From Aplidium turbinatum (Eukaryota; Chordata; Ascidiacea; Aplousobranchia; Polyclinidae), in contig OU964925.1 in assembly GCA_918807975.1 (NCBI GenBank), positions 31,655,608 to 31,719,607 on the forward strand: a stretch of 64,000 nucleotides of DNA, read 5' to 3'. The translations under genes and the position numbers were made by a program. How positions within the stretch are numbered: the first letter of the stretch is position 1; each line of letters starts with the position of its first letter. The notes beneath the pieces were generated by a model. That model worked only from the letters and a program-made list of their open reading frames with translations. It ran no database searches and was not told where the DNA came from. Positions 1-11,834 of the stretch are shown piece after piece.

Positions 1-104
1 CAAGGCTGAGCACTCACTAATACAGCGAGCAGAGCAGCTGCGATTCGCCAACCATAACGGTGTAGCTTCCACGCTAGCCATTCAGACCATCCAATCAACA
101 ATAT

Positions 105-197
105 GTTTCTCGGCAGCCGATTTGTAGCAAGAATTGACATGGGCGAAACACGTGTCTGTCGCTGTCAATTCTTGCTACAAATCGGCTGCCGAGAAAC
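105..197. repeat. Perfect 35-bp inverted repeat related to the hammerhead repeat at 58.9 kb
   Basis: Positions 105-139 are the exact reverse complement of 163-197, with a 23-base spacer. The spacer holds the 3' half of a hammerhead core on the plus strand (GAAAC, ACGT, GTC). The arm and spacer resemble the repeat at 58880-58980, which has a whole hammerhead fold. Here the 5' half of the core is missing, so this looks like a rearranged copy. Confidence 0.75.
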
Positions 198-359
198 CAT
201 TTGTTTCATCGAAAACATTATTTACGAGATTTCAGGAATACACGCGATACGAAAAACCATGAGCTCGAGCAAACCAAAAATCTGTAGGCTACCATAGTAG
301 AAGATATATTAAAAGTCTTGGCATTAGGCCTACATAGAATTTAAATTCATCTCTACAGT

Positions 360-1010
360 AGCGATGAAAGATGATGATGATGATGGCTATCCTCGTCTTC
401 CAGGATGATGGCCTTCGCAATAAAATAAAAGCTAACGGTGAGTTCTTAAATGGCTAATTAGTCCAATCTTGGCTTTAAAAGTTCGGTTACATTTGGTACA
501 TTTAAGATCGTTTGGGAGAGTTGGTTGTGGGTGTGATTGTCGTTCTTTTCTTTGCATTCTTTTTTCTTTTAACCTTTTGGATCTGCTCTTCTCAAACGTG
601 GCGACACCATTCTGAGTGGCTGATCTCCAGAGCAGCCTGTCCTCTGCGGTTTTCTCCCAGTTTGTATAATTGATGTTACACACTGTCTTGCGAAGACGCC
701 TGTGCGTGAATTGATTAGCGTGGACTTGCTGGCGCACACTCAACAAGCACACATAAACTTGACAAGGCCATCAGCTTTATCCAATGGCAAGGCAAACCAA
801 GACGATTGGAGCTGGTGGCATGCTGCAGCCTTCACCCGCCTTCACAGTCGTTGAGCCTGGCTGGCTTTATCCGCCTGTTCCGCCGTTGGGGACTTTGGAC
901 TACGTTTTGTCTGACCTCTACCTTCGACCAACCTGGCATGAGTAACCCTTCTGGGAGCAGTTAGCTCCCGCCGGTCAGCTCTAGAGGTCATTGAGGTACG
1001 GAAACTCTCT
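360..1010 (-). mobile_element. 3' end of a non-LTR retrotransposon (LINE)
   Basis: The minus-strand open frame 752-432 (106 residues) reads like the extreme C-terminus of invertebrate LINE reverse transcriptases. It has the 'NWEKTAEDRLLWR' tract, a basic stretch, then a C2H2-type finger (CTKCNRTF, HLRTH) at the end. On the minus strand the element would end in an ATC-rich simple repeat near 365-385. The rest of the reverse transcriptase is absent, as expected of 5' truncation. The bases from about 760 to 1010 probably belong to it, but no frame is open there. Calling the clade would need an alignment. Confidence 0.6.
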
Positions 1011-1161
1011 CACCACGTTAAGGTAGTAGTCCGATGAAAGATGAATAATTAAGGAAATTAGGCAAAAAAGTATGCAAAATAAAGTGACCTAACAAATGAA
1101 AAGTAACCTAAAAACACAAAAAGTGACTTTTGGTAACTTTATAACTTCACAATCCCACAAT

Positions 1162-2673
1162 AGACCTTTTGCATAACAAACCAACGGAGCGTGACGTTGG
1201 AGTCGTGAACGACTAGCCGCTGTTTGCAATGCTGTGTGATAGGGTTAGTGGCGTGGTTTGCAGGCGAATAAATTGTTTAACGTTTGCTTGAGCTGTTGTT
1301 TTTTGGTCTTTACAGGCGTGTATCATTGTTTCAGTATAATTTTCCAGAAAATAAAACTCTTTTTAAGTTGTAAACTTAGGCTACAGAAGTGTTAACCTTC
1401 GACCAGTTCTTTACTGTACCGTATTGGAAGCGATCTTGCCAGGCAAAGATAGGAAAAATTTCCTGTATTATATACAGCTTCATAAGCTAAGCATGCAAAT
1501 CAAAATGTTGATGCAGAACTTGATGACGATGCTACTTTCGAAATACCTCAAAATGATACAGGAGCACTGCATCTAGGCTACATAGACTAGCGGTGGAAGA
1601 TTGATTTTTTCGTGGTGTTGATGAAGCTTTGCCTGGGTTTGGTATTAGTTCTGCATTCGTACGGTAGCCTACTGTACACCGTACTTTTCATTCATGAATG
1701 CATCTCATGTATGTAAGGTTGATTAGTTTGAACATATTCCGTCATCGTGATGTTATCATAGCAGCTATGAAGCCAGACTTCAAAAAGGAATAGGCTACCC
1801 AAGCACCATGATTGTCATCGACTGCACTGAAGTAGGCTACGTCTCGAAACACCATGCTCGATCACTTCACCGTCAGTCGCAAACGTACTCGAACTATAAA
1901 AGTACGAACACTACAAAGGCATTAGATTAGTGGGAGTTGATCCAAGAAATGGGGATATTATGTTTGTATCTCAGTTGTACACTGGTAATGTAAGTGACAA
2001 AGAAATATGTCAGGGGAGTGGATTTTTCACCTTTTGAAGCAGAAAATAGCTGCTAATGAACTGCACTTCAATGATGCTGTTATGGCCGATAAAGGGTTTC
2101 TTATAGAAAAAGATTTAGCATACATGGTATTGGTCTACATTTGAATATCTCACCCTTCCTAGGTAAGCCTCAAATGAGTGAAGACGAAGTGTTGAATACA
2201 CGAAGTATTGCATTCATCGCATTCATGTAGAGAGCGGGCCATAAAAAAAATTCGTCAATTTCATATCTTTGACAGGAAAATACCAGTGACTATGCTTGGC
2301 ATCACCAATGAAGTGTGGTTGGTTTGTTGCATATGTTATGCAAAATGAAAATAAAATGTTGCAAGACAAGGTACCACTAACGTGATCCATAATTCCCGGT
2401 CAAAATGCACATGCTCCACAATGGCCGTCCTAAATTACCTTTCCCAGTCTGTTAGCCAACACGATGATTAAAACGAACAAGAACTGAAGTGTACCGATAA
2501 CCTACAACAATTCATAAACACAAAAAATTTACTTTAACCAGCCAGCGACCTCACGCTTGCTTGCAATAACAAAAAACGCCTTCATAAACCGTAGAAAACA
2601 AGCGATTCTGAACTCTCAGACTCCGCGTAACTCAAACGTTGCGCTCTGGTGATTTTGAATGTGCAAAAGGTCT
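1162..2673 (+). mobile_element. ISL2EU/Harbinger-like DNA transposon, decayed
   Basis: The ends are inverted repeats (AGACCTTTTGCA at the left, its complement at the right) flanked by AT at 1160-1161 and 2674-2675. A 2-bp AT duplication is the signature of ISL2EU elements. Between about 1890 and 2350 the plus strand carries broken frames of a DDE_Tnp_4 transposase: pieces reading 'VGVDPRNGDIMFVSQLYTGN', 'VMADKGFLIEKDLA', 'RAIKKIRQFHIFDRKIP' and 'EVWLVCC' match the family order. Several frameshifts and stops separate them. No THAP finger was found. It is a dead copy. Confidence 0.75.
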
Positions 2674-3724
2674 ATTGACTTTGACCACTTTGACCCCACA
2701 ATCATGAAATTTTGGTTCTACACTTCTTTTGTTAATTGGTACAACTAAAAAAAGTAACTTTATTAACAAAAAATCGCCCTACCGATGACTTTAACTACCA
2801 TTTGCCCTTTTCTTTGTTCTTCCTAGAAACGCAATCGTGATGACGTCATGAATAGCGTTGCTTCGTGGTTGAATTGGATATGTGCCTATACCGACTTGTT
2901 TACCTAACTTCAATATCTGTTTGTTTGCATGTTTTAGTTTTTTTGTGCCCTCAAGGTTCACAGTATATTTTTAATATGAATAAAAGCTGCATAATGGGTT
3001 TGATTTTGTGTTTTTGCAAACAGGATTTTTCAGGTTTTCTTCTTCTATCTGCAAATTTTGTAATTTCTTCATTGTAGCCTATGCCACGATAAGTAGGCTA
3101 AGACTACAGACTAGCCTAAGTTATTATAAGTTACTAAACATCAGCCAAAAATTTAACAGCTGTAGATTATTTTCTTAAGGATTGTGTATTGTTTGGTGTT
3201 GGAAGTTAAAACTAGAAGATCTAGCTATAGCCTAGCACCTATAATAGGTTATCTGTGGTCTTGAGAGTGATTTTGTTTCGGTGCAACTTCACCACTTGCG
3301 TAGAGAGCGCAGCAAGGTGGAATGCATTGGAGTGGTGCGTGAGAGCGGCTGATTTTGTATTCGTGGTGGTGATTTCTGTTTAGTGTGCAAGCTTATTCTC
3401 TCTTATTATTTAATATCTCAAGGGCATCTTGACTTAAACCACCGAATTTTTTTCCATATGAATAAAAGTTATGGGTTTGGTGCACTACTTTTGTAGGCTA
3501 CAATAATAATCATGCTGCAAACTGATTGATTGTAATCACTAGCGCTTCGGTTTTCAAAGCGCTGTTGCATGCTCCGTTAGTCGACAAAATGTTATTATAG
3601 TATTTGTTTTGATTGTTACAAATAGAATCATTAAGAGCGAGGTGGGTGCAACTATGCTATGGTGAGGCGCTTAACGAAACTATGCTAGGATACTCACGAG
3701 ATGTGAATGTTGTGGACTTTTCAA
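2674..3724. other. Intergenic stretch with no recognised gene
   Basis: AT-rich sequence. The short open frame at 2865-3077 has no recognisable domain, no splice context and no compositional support, so it is not called as a gene. Confidence 0.5.
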
Positions 3725-3950
3725 ACAATCGTCTAGGCAACAAACTCGCTGGTTAAGCGCTATGCCGGTTCGGTTCTCGGGCTTGAGCATCGTATTCCAG
3801 GACTACCCTCCATTAAGCGACAACTAGTGGGTGGAATAATTCTCCAGCAACAACGAAAACTTCACGCTGTCAATATTGGTGACCGGCCTTGCGTCACTAG
3901 TTTAAAACCTCATATGCGAAACTGCCAGGAATAACCTATAGGCGCCAACG
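3725..3950 (+). repeat. tRNA-derived SINE (family A), 5'-truncated copy
   Basis: It has the family A landmarks seen whole at 42.66 kb and 53.17 kb: the B-box region followed by 'ctcgggcttgagca', 'ccattaagcgacaactagtg', 'ggaataatt', then 'aactgccaggaataacctat'. The tRNA-like A box is degraded. A short family B fragment (about 4076-4120) lies just downstream. Confidence 0.65.
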
Positions 3951-4292
3951 GTGGGAAAACTGTTGCTCGCCGACATATTTTTATGGCTCTTCTAACTGAT
4001 AGTGAGGTGATGAATTTTGCCACCGTCCCTGTGTCGTGCACCTGGTTTCAGCAAGCTATTTCAATTAAGTGTTGTAACTCTACTTATGACTTAAATTTAG
4101 TAGGCTACTACCCATTAGCAGTGACGATCGGTGAGGGAAAGCAAGGAAAGCAGTGCTTACCTGAGCGAAAACTATGCAAAATATAATGACTGAATTCTAG
4201 GTTTAACTTCTTATTATTTTTATCAAGTCTATTTTAACTTGAAAATTATTGTGTTCGTAACTAGAATTACTCGTAACGCTTGTGAGTAGTCG

Positions 4293-5109
4293 TGGTCACA
4301 GCGGTAAACCATAATCTCTTCGTGGGAAAATTGTAACATAAGATTCCCGAATCCGTTTGTTTGCATGTAATGACCGAAAAAGAAACACTCCTTCGAAACG
4401 TCTATTCAAATTTGTATTTCTGTAAAATTAGTCACCTGGCTGTCGAAATTGGATGCAACGCCGTACACCACTAAAACTTGTCACTACAGAACAGATTACT
4501 TGGATAAAAGACGGAAAATTTGTCCAGCTAGTAAGCACCAAGCAAACAGTTAACTATGCGACTGACTTCCAACAAACAATTTTAAGAATAACCAGAATGA
4601 TTTGCAATATCTCAAACTCACGTACGCAGTACTGTGACGCAATAATGAAAGACAATTATGAAGTCATTCAAACAGGTGTTCAAAGCGGCTGATGCAATAT
4701 TTCATAAGGTCTTACTAGGGACGGTACATTACGGGACGCGCAACTCCGTTGTTCCTTCATCATTAGAAGGGTCAATTGCCAATTTGACATTTTTTTTACG
4801 CTTTACTGCAGGCTTGCTTTCAACTAAAAACCTTAAATTACTTTAAAACCAACTTAACTCTTCTTATATAACCCATAAAAAGTAAAATATTTTGTAAATT
4901 AGAAAAAACGTAACCCTTCTAGTGTTGCGGATAAGCCAAAAGCGGATGAAGTTTCGCATCCCTATGATCTACAATCCCTAGGTCTTACGAACGATGGTGC
5001 AATATTTGGACATTTTCTAGCAATTTCCATGACGTAAGATTCCAGTTAGGTTAAGTAGACCATAATGGTTTTTATATGACGTTTGATTTGGTGAAAATTG
5101 TCGGGAACA
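4293..5109 (-). repeat. 3' LTR of the BEL/Pao element, carrying a MITE
   Basis: Matches 11284-11829 along its whole length apart from an inserted 265-bp MITE and its 8-bp duplication. The bounds follow from where the two copies stop matching. On the element's minus-strand orientation this is the downstream LTR. Confidence 0.88.
4716..4980. mobile_element. MITE with TAGGGA termini and 8-bp duplication (hAT-like)
   Basis: It interrupts the LTR, and GGTCTTAC flanks it on both sides (4708-4715 and 4981-4988); the other LTR has this site once, proving the insertion. The ends form an imperfect inverted repeat of about 26 bases starting TAGGGA. A second copy, in the opposite orientation, lies at about 48674-48928. 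The 8-bp duplication points to hAT-like mobilisation. No coding capacity. Confidence 0.85.
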
Positions 5110-7687
5110 TAGCGGCCCCTAGTTATGACAGTCTGACATGGCATAACTAAAAAAGAATTGACGACAATTGTGAGCCAATGAATAAAAACACACGATACAC
5201 AAATTGTTTGAATCACTCACGTTTATGTTAACACGTAAATACAAAGGGCATGCAAAGAATGAACAACAATACGAATAATACACGACGATACCGGTACATG
5301 AAATTGGTACCATAGGTACACGCTAAAATGACGCTATATACAATGGTTGCGATAATAACCGACTGTTCTGGGCTCAGACAAGTGTCGGCCACCGCAGAAA
5401 AAACCAGGCTCAAACCCTAACACTTAGGTGTTCTTTACGGGGGCGAGGCACGAAATATCCCTCAACACGTAGTCTACTTTCACTTCCCCCGTACTCTCAT
5501 CATAGTTGCAGACGGCAACTTTAGCTCTACGAACCACAGGCTTCCCTTTCCTAATTTGTGGAACTACCTCCATGCACCCTCCCAAGTTGATACTTCCCAC
5601 GTTTACCAATGTCTTGGAGAGAACCCACCACTACAAGTTGACCAGGCTCCAAATTCTCGGCCATTTTTAGCCATTTTTTCCGGCCCTGAAGCCCTGGCAA
5701 GTAAAAATCGATCCATTTACTCCAAAACTGCTGAGAAAGTGACAAATTGAACCGATAGTCCCTCCTTAGTTGTTCACGATCATGTGGCTGCCCAACAGCA
5801 CAGTATGGGTCTAAGTAGGCCTATGGGGTCAAAAGTGAGGCAGGGGTGATGACAGTAAAATCCCTAGGGTCGTCACTCAAAGGTACCAAAGGGCGTTCGT
5901 TCACGATCCGAACAGCACTGCTGGTGTACGTAAGCAGTTCAATAAAATTGGGCTTACGTATTGAAGAGTCCAAAATGTGAAAAAAGTACTTGGTCACATC
6001 GGCCACGAAACCAAATCTACTCAGCCGAAATCTAGCCAAGAGATCTGCCAGAGGGTTTAACAAATCAGGACACGAAAACATTACATCATTAACACAAGTT
6101 CCTCGAAATTCAGACTTGCCATCGTAAACAATACGCTTTTTTAATTGTGACGTCACAAAGTATGGTAAATACCATTCAAATCCTTTTACATTTTCTGCTT
6201 CACCAGCACGCTCAATATAGCCATTAGATTTAAGATCTTTCATGGTGTCAGTAAGGAAATCACGAAGTTCAGGTTGTTTTAAAGCCTTCTTCCTTAAAGC
6301 AGCAGCTCTATCTGACGCCAACACAAAATTGTTAGTTAGATCAATATCTTCCTTCAACGGAACAGGTATCTCAAATCGACCATCTTTCAACTCAATATTC
6401 GGTTCGACAAGTTCTCTAGCCAAAATATCATTGCGAGACAATTCACAGGTTTCATTTTGCAAGGTCAAATCCTGAATGACTTTATTCAGGTCTGCTATTT
6501 CCATATCACGAGACTCAATTTTAGGCTGAAAGCCAGAGATGACATCCGACTCTGAGGACGTCTACACTCTGCACACTTTAGCAAAGCTTTCAACTAAGGG
6601 TGACTTACCACCACAAGCCAACCAACCAAGAGGAGTGAGTAAAGCATGCGGTTCACTACGATTTTCACCAACACGTTCTTCTTTTGCCCACATCAAATAA
6701 GCGTTGTCGTTGCCAATCAGTACATCTACAGTACTACAATCATTCAAATGAAACATATTCACGTCATGAAAATGACGGAAACCACTTAAATCCTGTTTAT
6801 GCGATAAAGTTTTAACATCGTCAGCCCAAGCTGGGTTAACCACCGAAGTTATATCACAAAACAGTTCATCTGTCTCTAACGACTGGATGTTGAGTTTAAC
6901 AAGGTTAGCGCAAGTAGGTTTCTGACCAGCCAGAGTATCCATTTTAAACGACGCTTTATCATACGGTTTAAGGCCAAGTTTGCACACCAAATCACTCGAA
7001 ACAAAGGTCAACTGCGAACAAGGATCATGCTGACAATACACCAACTTTGATTTGCCAGTCAATGGATTCAAAACACGAGCAGCAGTAACGCGGTTAAAGG
7101 CTGCTTTAACATTTCCAATCTTAACATTACACACAGGAACTCTGGCACCAACATCATCTTTACCGACCGAATCCAGAGAATCACGTGACGTCACATAAAA
7201 ATCATGCAGAAGAAAATAGTGCTTCCTATCGTTGTTAGGGCCACATTGACGACAGTTGTTTGCATGAACGCAATCCCTAATCATATGCTGGCGCAAACAA
7301 TTCAAGCATTTGCCAGCTTTCACAATGACATCTCTCCGATCTTTAGGTGTCAAGCGCAAAAATTCTTTACAATTAGACAAAAAATGATATTCAACTTGAC
7401 CACGTGACGAACAATAAATGCATGCCGGTATGTCTCTACGTCTGGCCACACCACCGCGCGGTGCGCCAACAGCAGTCGAGTACTGCGAACTCCCTGAAAT
7501 CACATTATCATGGGGTTTTACCGACGTCTGCCTAACCGGACATGAAGGCAATTTTCCTTTGCCAAACTTTTTAAAATGCTGCGACTCACCAGAATCGCCC
7601 ATTAGCATAATGCTAAAATCAGTCGACTTACGCGTTTCCTCCCGTACTACAAATTCAAACAAACTCTGAAAAGTAGGCTCATCAGTA

Positions 7688-9064
7688 GGGGAGAGTGGGG
7701 TTGGTTGAATCATTTTAAGGTTTTATTCCGCTTGTGGGCGCCACAGACTACGGATCATGGTAAAAATTGGTCTGCTGATACTTGGACATACACTCTACTA
7801 GATGAAAACGGTTTCATGTAGATACTACAAAGCAGTTAAAATTGATGCAAATTTCAAAAAAGGTACTACTTTTTGAGACAACGGGGCTGGTTGAATCACA
7901 TGGTGGGGTTAGTTGAATCATTCATAAAATCATTTTAAAAAATTCCTTGTTGTGTTGTATAATAACACATTACTTCGAATAACTACAAACTAACTTAATG
8001 GCAAAATATTTACAGCATTCCACAAAAACAAGCAAAACAGTTTAACATATTTTGTGCAGATAAACAGCCCATCTGTACAGAGCTCATGAGCCAACTACGA
8101 TACATTTCACCCAAGCTTCTCTGTCAACACTGTTATTGTAATTTTCTCCACATTGGTTGCATAGCCATGCTCTTCCATCTGCAGTAGCTGCTGAACCTCT
8201 TTTTCCTTTTTCTTGTGATTTAATCTTGCTCTTCTCTTGAGGCTTCTCAGCACTCCTATGCTTAATTGCTTCTTTTTCTGGCGTGCCCGTCAGTATCGCA
8301 CACTTGAGGCGTTTTCTTCCTCCATTTCTTTTACCTGTTTTAACAGGGGCCTTGGGGAACGCACGCATCATTTCAGGGCTGTATGTCATTGAATTAACTC
8401 CAGGACTTGTCAATGCGAGTCTTTTCCGACATGAACGAGAGGTTGAAGGTGTATTGACCGGTTCCTCATCGCCTATGGTGGCCAACAGGCCCTGCACCTC
8501 AGAAATTGAGCTTTCGTTCGAGGCTGTTGGCTCATCAGCAACGCCAATGCTCTGTGACATCACAGGCGTTTGAATATGATCACATTGGTTAGTGTTAGTG
8601 GATTCATTTGGTAGATTATTGGACACATCTCTGATTAATGATTTCATCAGGTTAAAATATAACGGGGTTGGTTGAATCACGTGATGCAACCAACCCCACC
8701 AAGATATCACAGAAAATAAGAGTAAAAGCTTTTTACACTGAGTTTGAACTTGGCCGTCATTACTGATTTCTTAACACTTAGCTAACTGGCTGCAAAAATA
8801 ACTTCCACCTTCTCATCTGCACACTATCTAACTAACGCTAAACGAAAAATACTAACAACACTGAAATGTTACAAACAGCTATAAAATATGGGGGTACTCA
8901 AAAACACCAACTAAACATCAACTTCGAAACTCGTGCGTTCCAGCATGCTGAAATGATGGCCATGCTTTGCGAAAAAAGTCATCTGATTCGGTTCAATGAT
9001 TTTAGTCTCAGCGCAGTCGACCGTGATTCAACCAACCCCCGATTCAACCAACCCCACTCTCCCC
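7688..9064 (-). mobile_element. pogo/Tigger-like DNA transposon inserted in the retroelement
   Basis: The ends are near-perfect inverted repeats (GGGGAGAGTGGGGTTGG at the left, complement at the right), flanked by TA at 7686-7687 and 9065-9066, as expected for the Tc1/mariner/pogo group. The interior keeps only the tail of a transposase on the minus strand. It is an internally deleted, non-autonomous copy. The flanking gag frame resumes on the other side, showing it arrived after the retroelement. Confidence 0.85.
8084..8710 (-). pseudogene. C-terminal remnant of a pogo/Tigger transposase
   Basis: A 208-residue open frame. It lacks the HTH and DDE core but keeps the tail typical of Tigger/Jerky-type transposases: 'MMRAFPKAPVKTGKRNGGRK', 'ILTGTPEKEAI', a Lys-rich stretch, then the start of a PHD-like zinc motif (CNQCGENY followed by WVKC). 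The second half of the zinc motif is missing. The frame starts inside the element's right-hand inverted-repeat region, so its first residues are not ancestral. Confidence 0.65.
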
Positions 9065-11283
9065 TACCACCATACTGATCACTTAAAAAGTCAAGATAAC
9101 GCTGCTTACCGTCCAACGGGAGTCGCTTAGCCAAATCCAAAACAAAACGTCCTTCCAATTTGTCACGCTGACCATAAGCTTGCGCGTAAAGCAGACACTG
9201 CGACAATTCATCTTTAAACTCTTTCAGGTCACTGGAAGAGGTCGAAGTCAATTTGCTACCATAGCGATACTTTCTAATTTCCGGTTCGGCGAAAAGACCT
9301 CCACGAACCCCAAAACGCTGGGACAAGCGAGCTAACGACATTTCTATCCTGTCTTCTTCTGACAAGCCAGGAGTGTCGGAAACCAAATTAGCAATCGTTT
9401 GCGCAGCTGTTCTAACACAAGCTGCTTGTAACAAAGTCAAACGAGTTCTTTTAAAGGGCGAAGCTGCCATTAAGGCCGTAATACGATTTTTAAAGAAGAT
9501 AAATGGCATATTATTACCATCGTTAACCAATCAAGGCCGCCTTATCGAAAAACGTCCTACTATTTTGGTATTCAAAAAAGCTATCCTGTTGTTGAGAACT
9601 CGATTTAGCGGGAGAAGACAAGCTATATCCCTTAAGGGGCTGAGGGGGCTCAGTCACATGCACAGCCCGATCACGATCCTCACAAACGTTAAAATCAGGA
9701 GACGCGATACGCCTCTCACAACCACCCAAATTACGTGTAGCTGGGCGATCAAAAACTAGCGGCGCAGAAAACTGTGAAGGGGGCAAAGCATTACTTCTGA
9801 TAGCGGCCCCGTGACCTGTACGCTCTGGGGGAGGAGTTCGGTTATAAGTCACAGGCCTTGGCTCTACAGCCGTCGGAAGACCCTTAGCCGCGGCCTCGAG
9901 ACCTCCTGAAACAGCTTGAAAAGATGTGGATTGTACTGGTCCACTTACGGATTGAACAGGCGTCTGGAAAAGGTTATGTAAATTAAACTGTGATTGATGT
10001 TCACTTCTGGAATGCCTAGAAGAGCCCTTCTTGGAGCTACGCCGGGAGCCCACATCTGATCGATATTCAGCCAAAGCTACCTCTTTACGTTGTTCAGCCC
10101 TCAACTGTGCGTCTTTGAGTGCAAACTCAGCAGCTCTCGCGGTGGCCTCAGCAGCTCTCGTTTCAGCCTCAGCTCTTGCGACGGCCTCTGCTCGTACGGC
10201 CTCAGCTCGTATGGCATCAGCTCTCGCGGTGGCCTCAGCAGCTCTCGCTTCAGCCTCAGCTCGTATCTGGAGCTCCTCTCGTCTTAGCTGCAGGTTAATT
10301 TGTGCCACTATCCGAGACGAACTCGTAGACATCCTAGTGCTTACATTTGAGGCGCTATCCTCAGGATGTATGTCAGCATCCAACATATCTGAGAACTCAC
10401 TTACTTTTTGTTCAAAGTTATTTTTTAACGAGTTAAATTCGGGGTCTACCCTATCACGAAGTTCTGCCAAGATTGCAGAGTTAAAAATTTTAGTCAAAAG
10501 AGCATGGAAATGCCGTAAATCCTCTTCCAAAGTAGAGAACTTAGATCTAAAAATTAACAGTTCCTGCTTATCACTCAAAGAACCTAGGGCTACAGAAAGT
10601 TTCCCAATTTGAGTCAAAATATCCCTTCTAAGATGCCGGGCCTCTCGAACTGACTTAGCCTCATCGTTACTGGGTCCCTCCCCAGAATGGCCTGCCCGAC
10701 CGCAAAGAACATCATCAGGCTTAAACTCAGTCGAGTCGACGGCGGTCGAGTCCCTGTCGCCACCGAGTGTAGACATATTAAATGTTGAGGCTAAATGTAC
10801 CAATTAAAAAATTAAGTTACACAAACACACAAAATATTAAGTTATAAAAAACTTAACTGCAAAGACCGTAAAAAATACAAAAAGGAATTACTGTAAAATG
10901 CACAATACCGTAGTTGTACGGGTATATGAAGTCTTAAAGTTCCACAAAACTTGCTTGGATTCTTCGACTTGAATCTTCAAGCACAGATCGATTGTCTTTA
11001 ATCTTTTATCTTGCCAATGAATGTCAATGTAGTTTTTTCTTCAGAACCGACAAAGAAACGCCTTTAATTTTTAACTTAAAGTTCTTCAGTACCAACTGAA
11101 AAGAAAAGTCTTTAATTTTCTTTTGCTTCTGTAGACTACCAACCAACAAGATCTTCTTTTATTATTTTGCTTTAATTTCATCTTGACCTACCAACTGACA
11201 AGAACTCGTCTTTTATTTTTATTTTTTTGTGCTTCTAGTGCTTCTTGGCCTACCAGCTAACAAAAACGTCTTTTATTTTTTTA

Positions 11284-11829
11284 TGGTCACAGCGGTAAAC
11301 CATAATCTCTTCGTGGGAAAATTGTAACATAAGATTCCCGAATCCGTTCGTCTGCATGTAATGACCGAAAAAGAAACACTCCTTCGAAACGTCTATTCAA
11401 ATTTGTATTTCTGTAAAATTAGCCACCTGGCTGTCGAAATTGGATGCAACGCCGTACACCACTAAAACTTGTCACTACAGAACAGATTACTTGGATAAAA
11501 GACGGAAAATTTGTCCAGCTAGTAAGCACCAAGCAAACAGTTAACTATATGCGACTGACTTCCAACAAACAATTTTAAGAACAACCAGAATGATTTGCAA
11601 TATCTCAAACTCACGTACGCAGTACTGTGACGCAATAATAAAAGACAATTATGAAGTCATTCAAACAGGTGTTCAAAGCGGCTGATGCAATATTTCATAA
11701 GGTCTTACGAACGATGGTACAATATTTGGACATTTTCTAGCAATTTCCATGACGTAAGATGCCAGCTAGGTTAAGTAGACCATAACGGTTTTTATATGAC
11801 GTTTGATTTGGTGAAAATTGTCGGGAACA
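11284..11829 (-). repeat. 5' LTR of the BEL/Pao element
   Basis: An intact-looking partner of 4293-5109, 546 bases. It begins TGGTCACAG and ends GGGAACA, and is followed by the AGTCG target duplication. On the minus strand it lies upstream of gag, so it would have held the promoter. Confidence 0.88.
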
Positions 11830-11834
11830 AGTCG

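Larger units (their letters stand above)
5424..10803 (-). pseudogene. Gag-Pol remnant of the BEL/Pao element
   Basis: Minus-strand coding fossils. Gag (from 10803) has a long coiled coil of repeated Arg-Ala-Glu-Ala units and a Ser-rich tail. A capsid-like helical part follows to about 9067. After the pogo insertion come zinc-binding motifs (CIYCSS, CLNC, CRQC), then the protease region with 'SKLVYCQHDPCSQLTFVSS' and 'VDVLIGND', typical of peptidase A17 in BEL/Pao. A reverse transcriptase N-terminal part, an integrase end ('VNERPLVPLSDDPRDFTVI') and a DUF5641-like tail complete it. It looks broken, with several breaks. Confidence 0.88.
4293..11829 (-). mobile_element. BEL/Pao LTR retroelement, broken, with later insertions
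   Basis: A fossil LTR element on the minus strand. Both LTRs begin TGGTCACAG and end GGGAACA, and the element is flanked by AGTCG at 4288-4292 and 11830-11834, a 5-bp target duplication. Parts seen in order on the minus strand: a leader with imperfect repeats (about 10,800-11,283), gag with an Ala/Arg/Glu-rich coiled coil and a capsid-like part, a zinc-knuckle region, a BEL-type aspartic protease region, part of reverse transcriptase, the end of integrase and a DUF5641-type tail. It is broken in roughly half a dozen places and some domains are not present. The LTRs differ at only about ten to twelve sites by eye over some 545 bases, so the insertion is fairly recent. Two DNA transposons landed in it afterwards (4716-4980 and 7688-9064). 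Confidence 0.9.

Noticed and set aside
2865-3077. 70-residue hydrophobic frame
   Set aside because: No signal-peptide partner exon, domain or splice context; AT-rich DNA gives such frames by chance.
10031-10612. 193-residue plus-strand open frame rich in Ala and Ser
   Set aside because: It is the antisense of the repetitive coiled-coil coding part of gag; the Ala-rich look comes from the GC-rich repeats on the other strand.
11090-11283. Tandem repeat with 'cgtcttttatttttt' units as an independent satellite
   Set aside because: It lies between the 5' LTR and gag of the retroelement and is treated as part of its leader.
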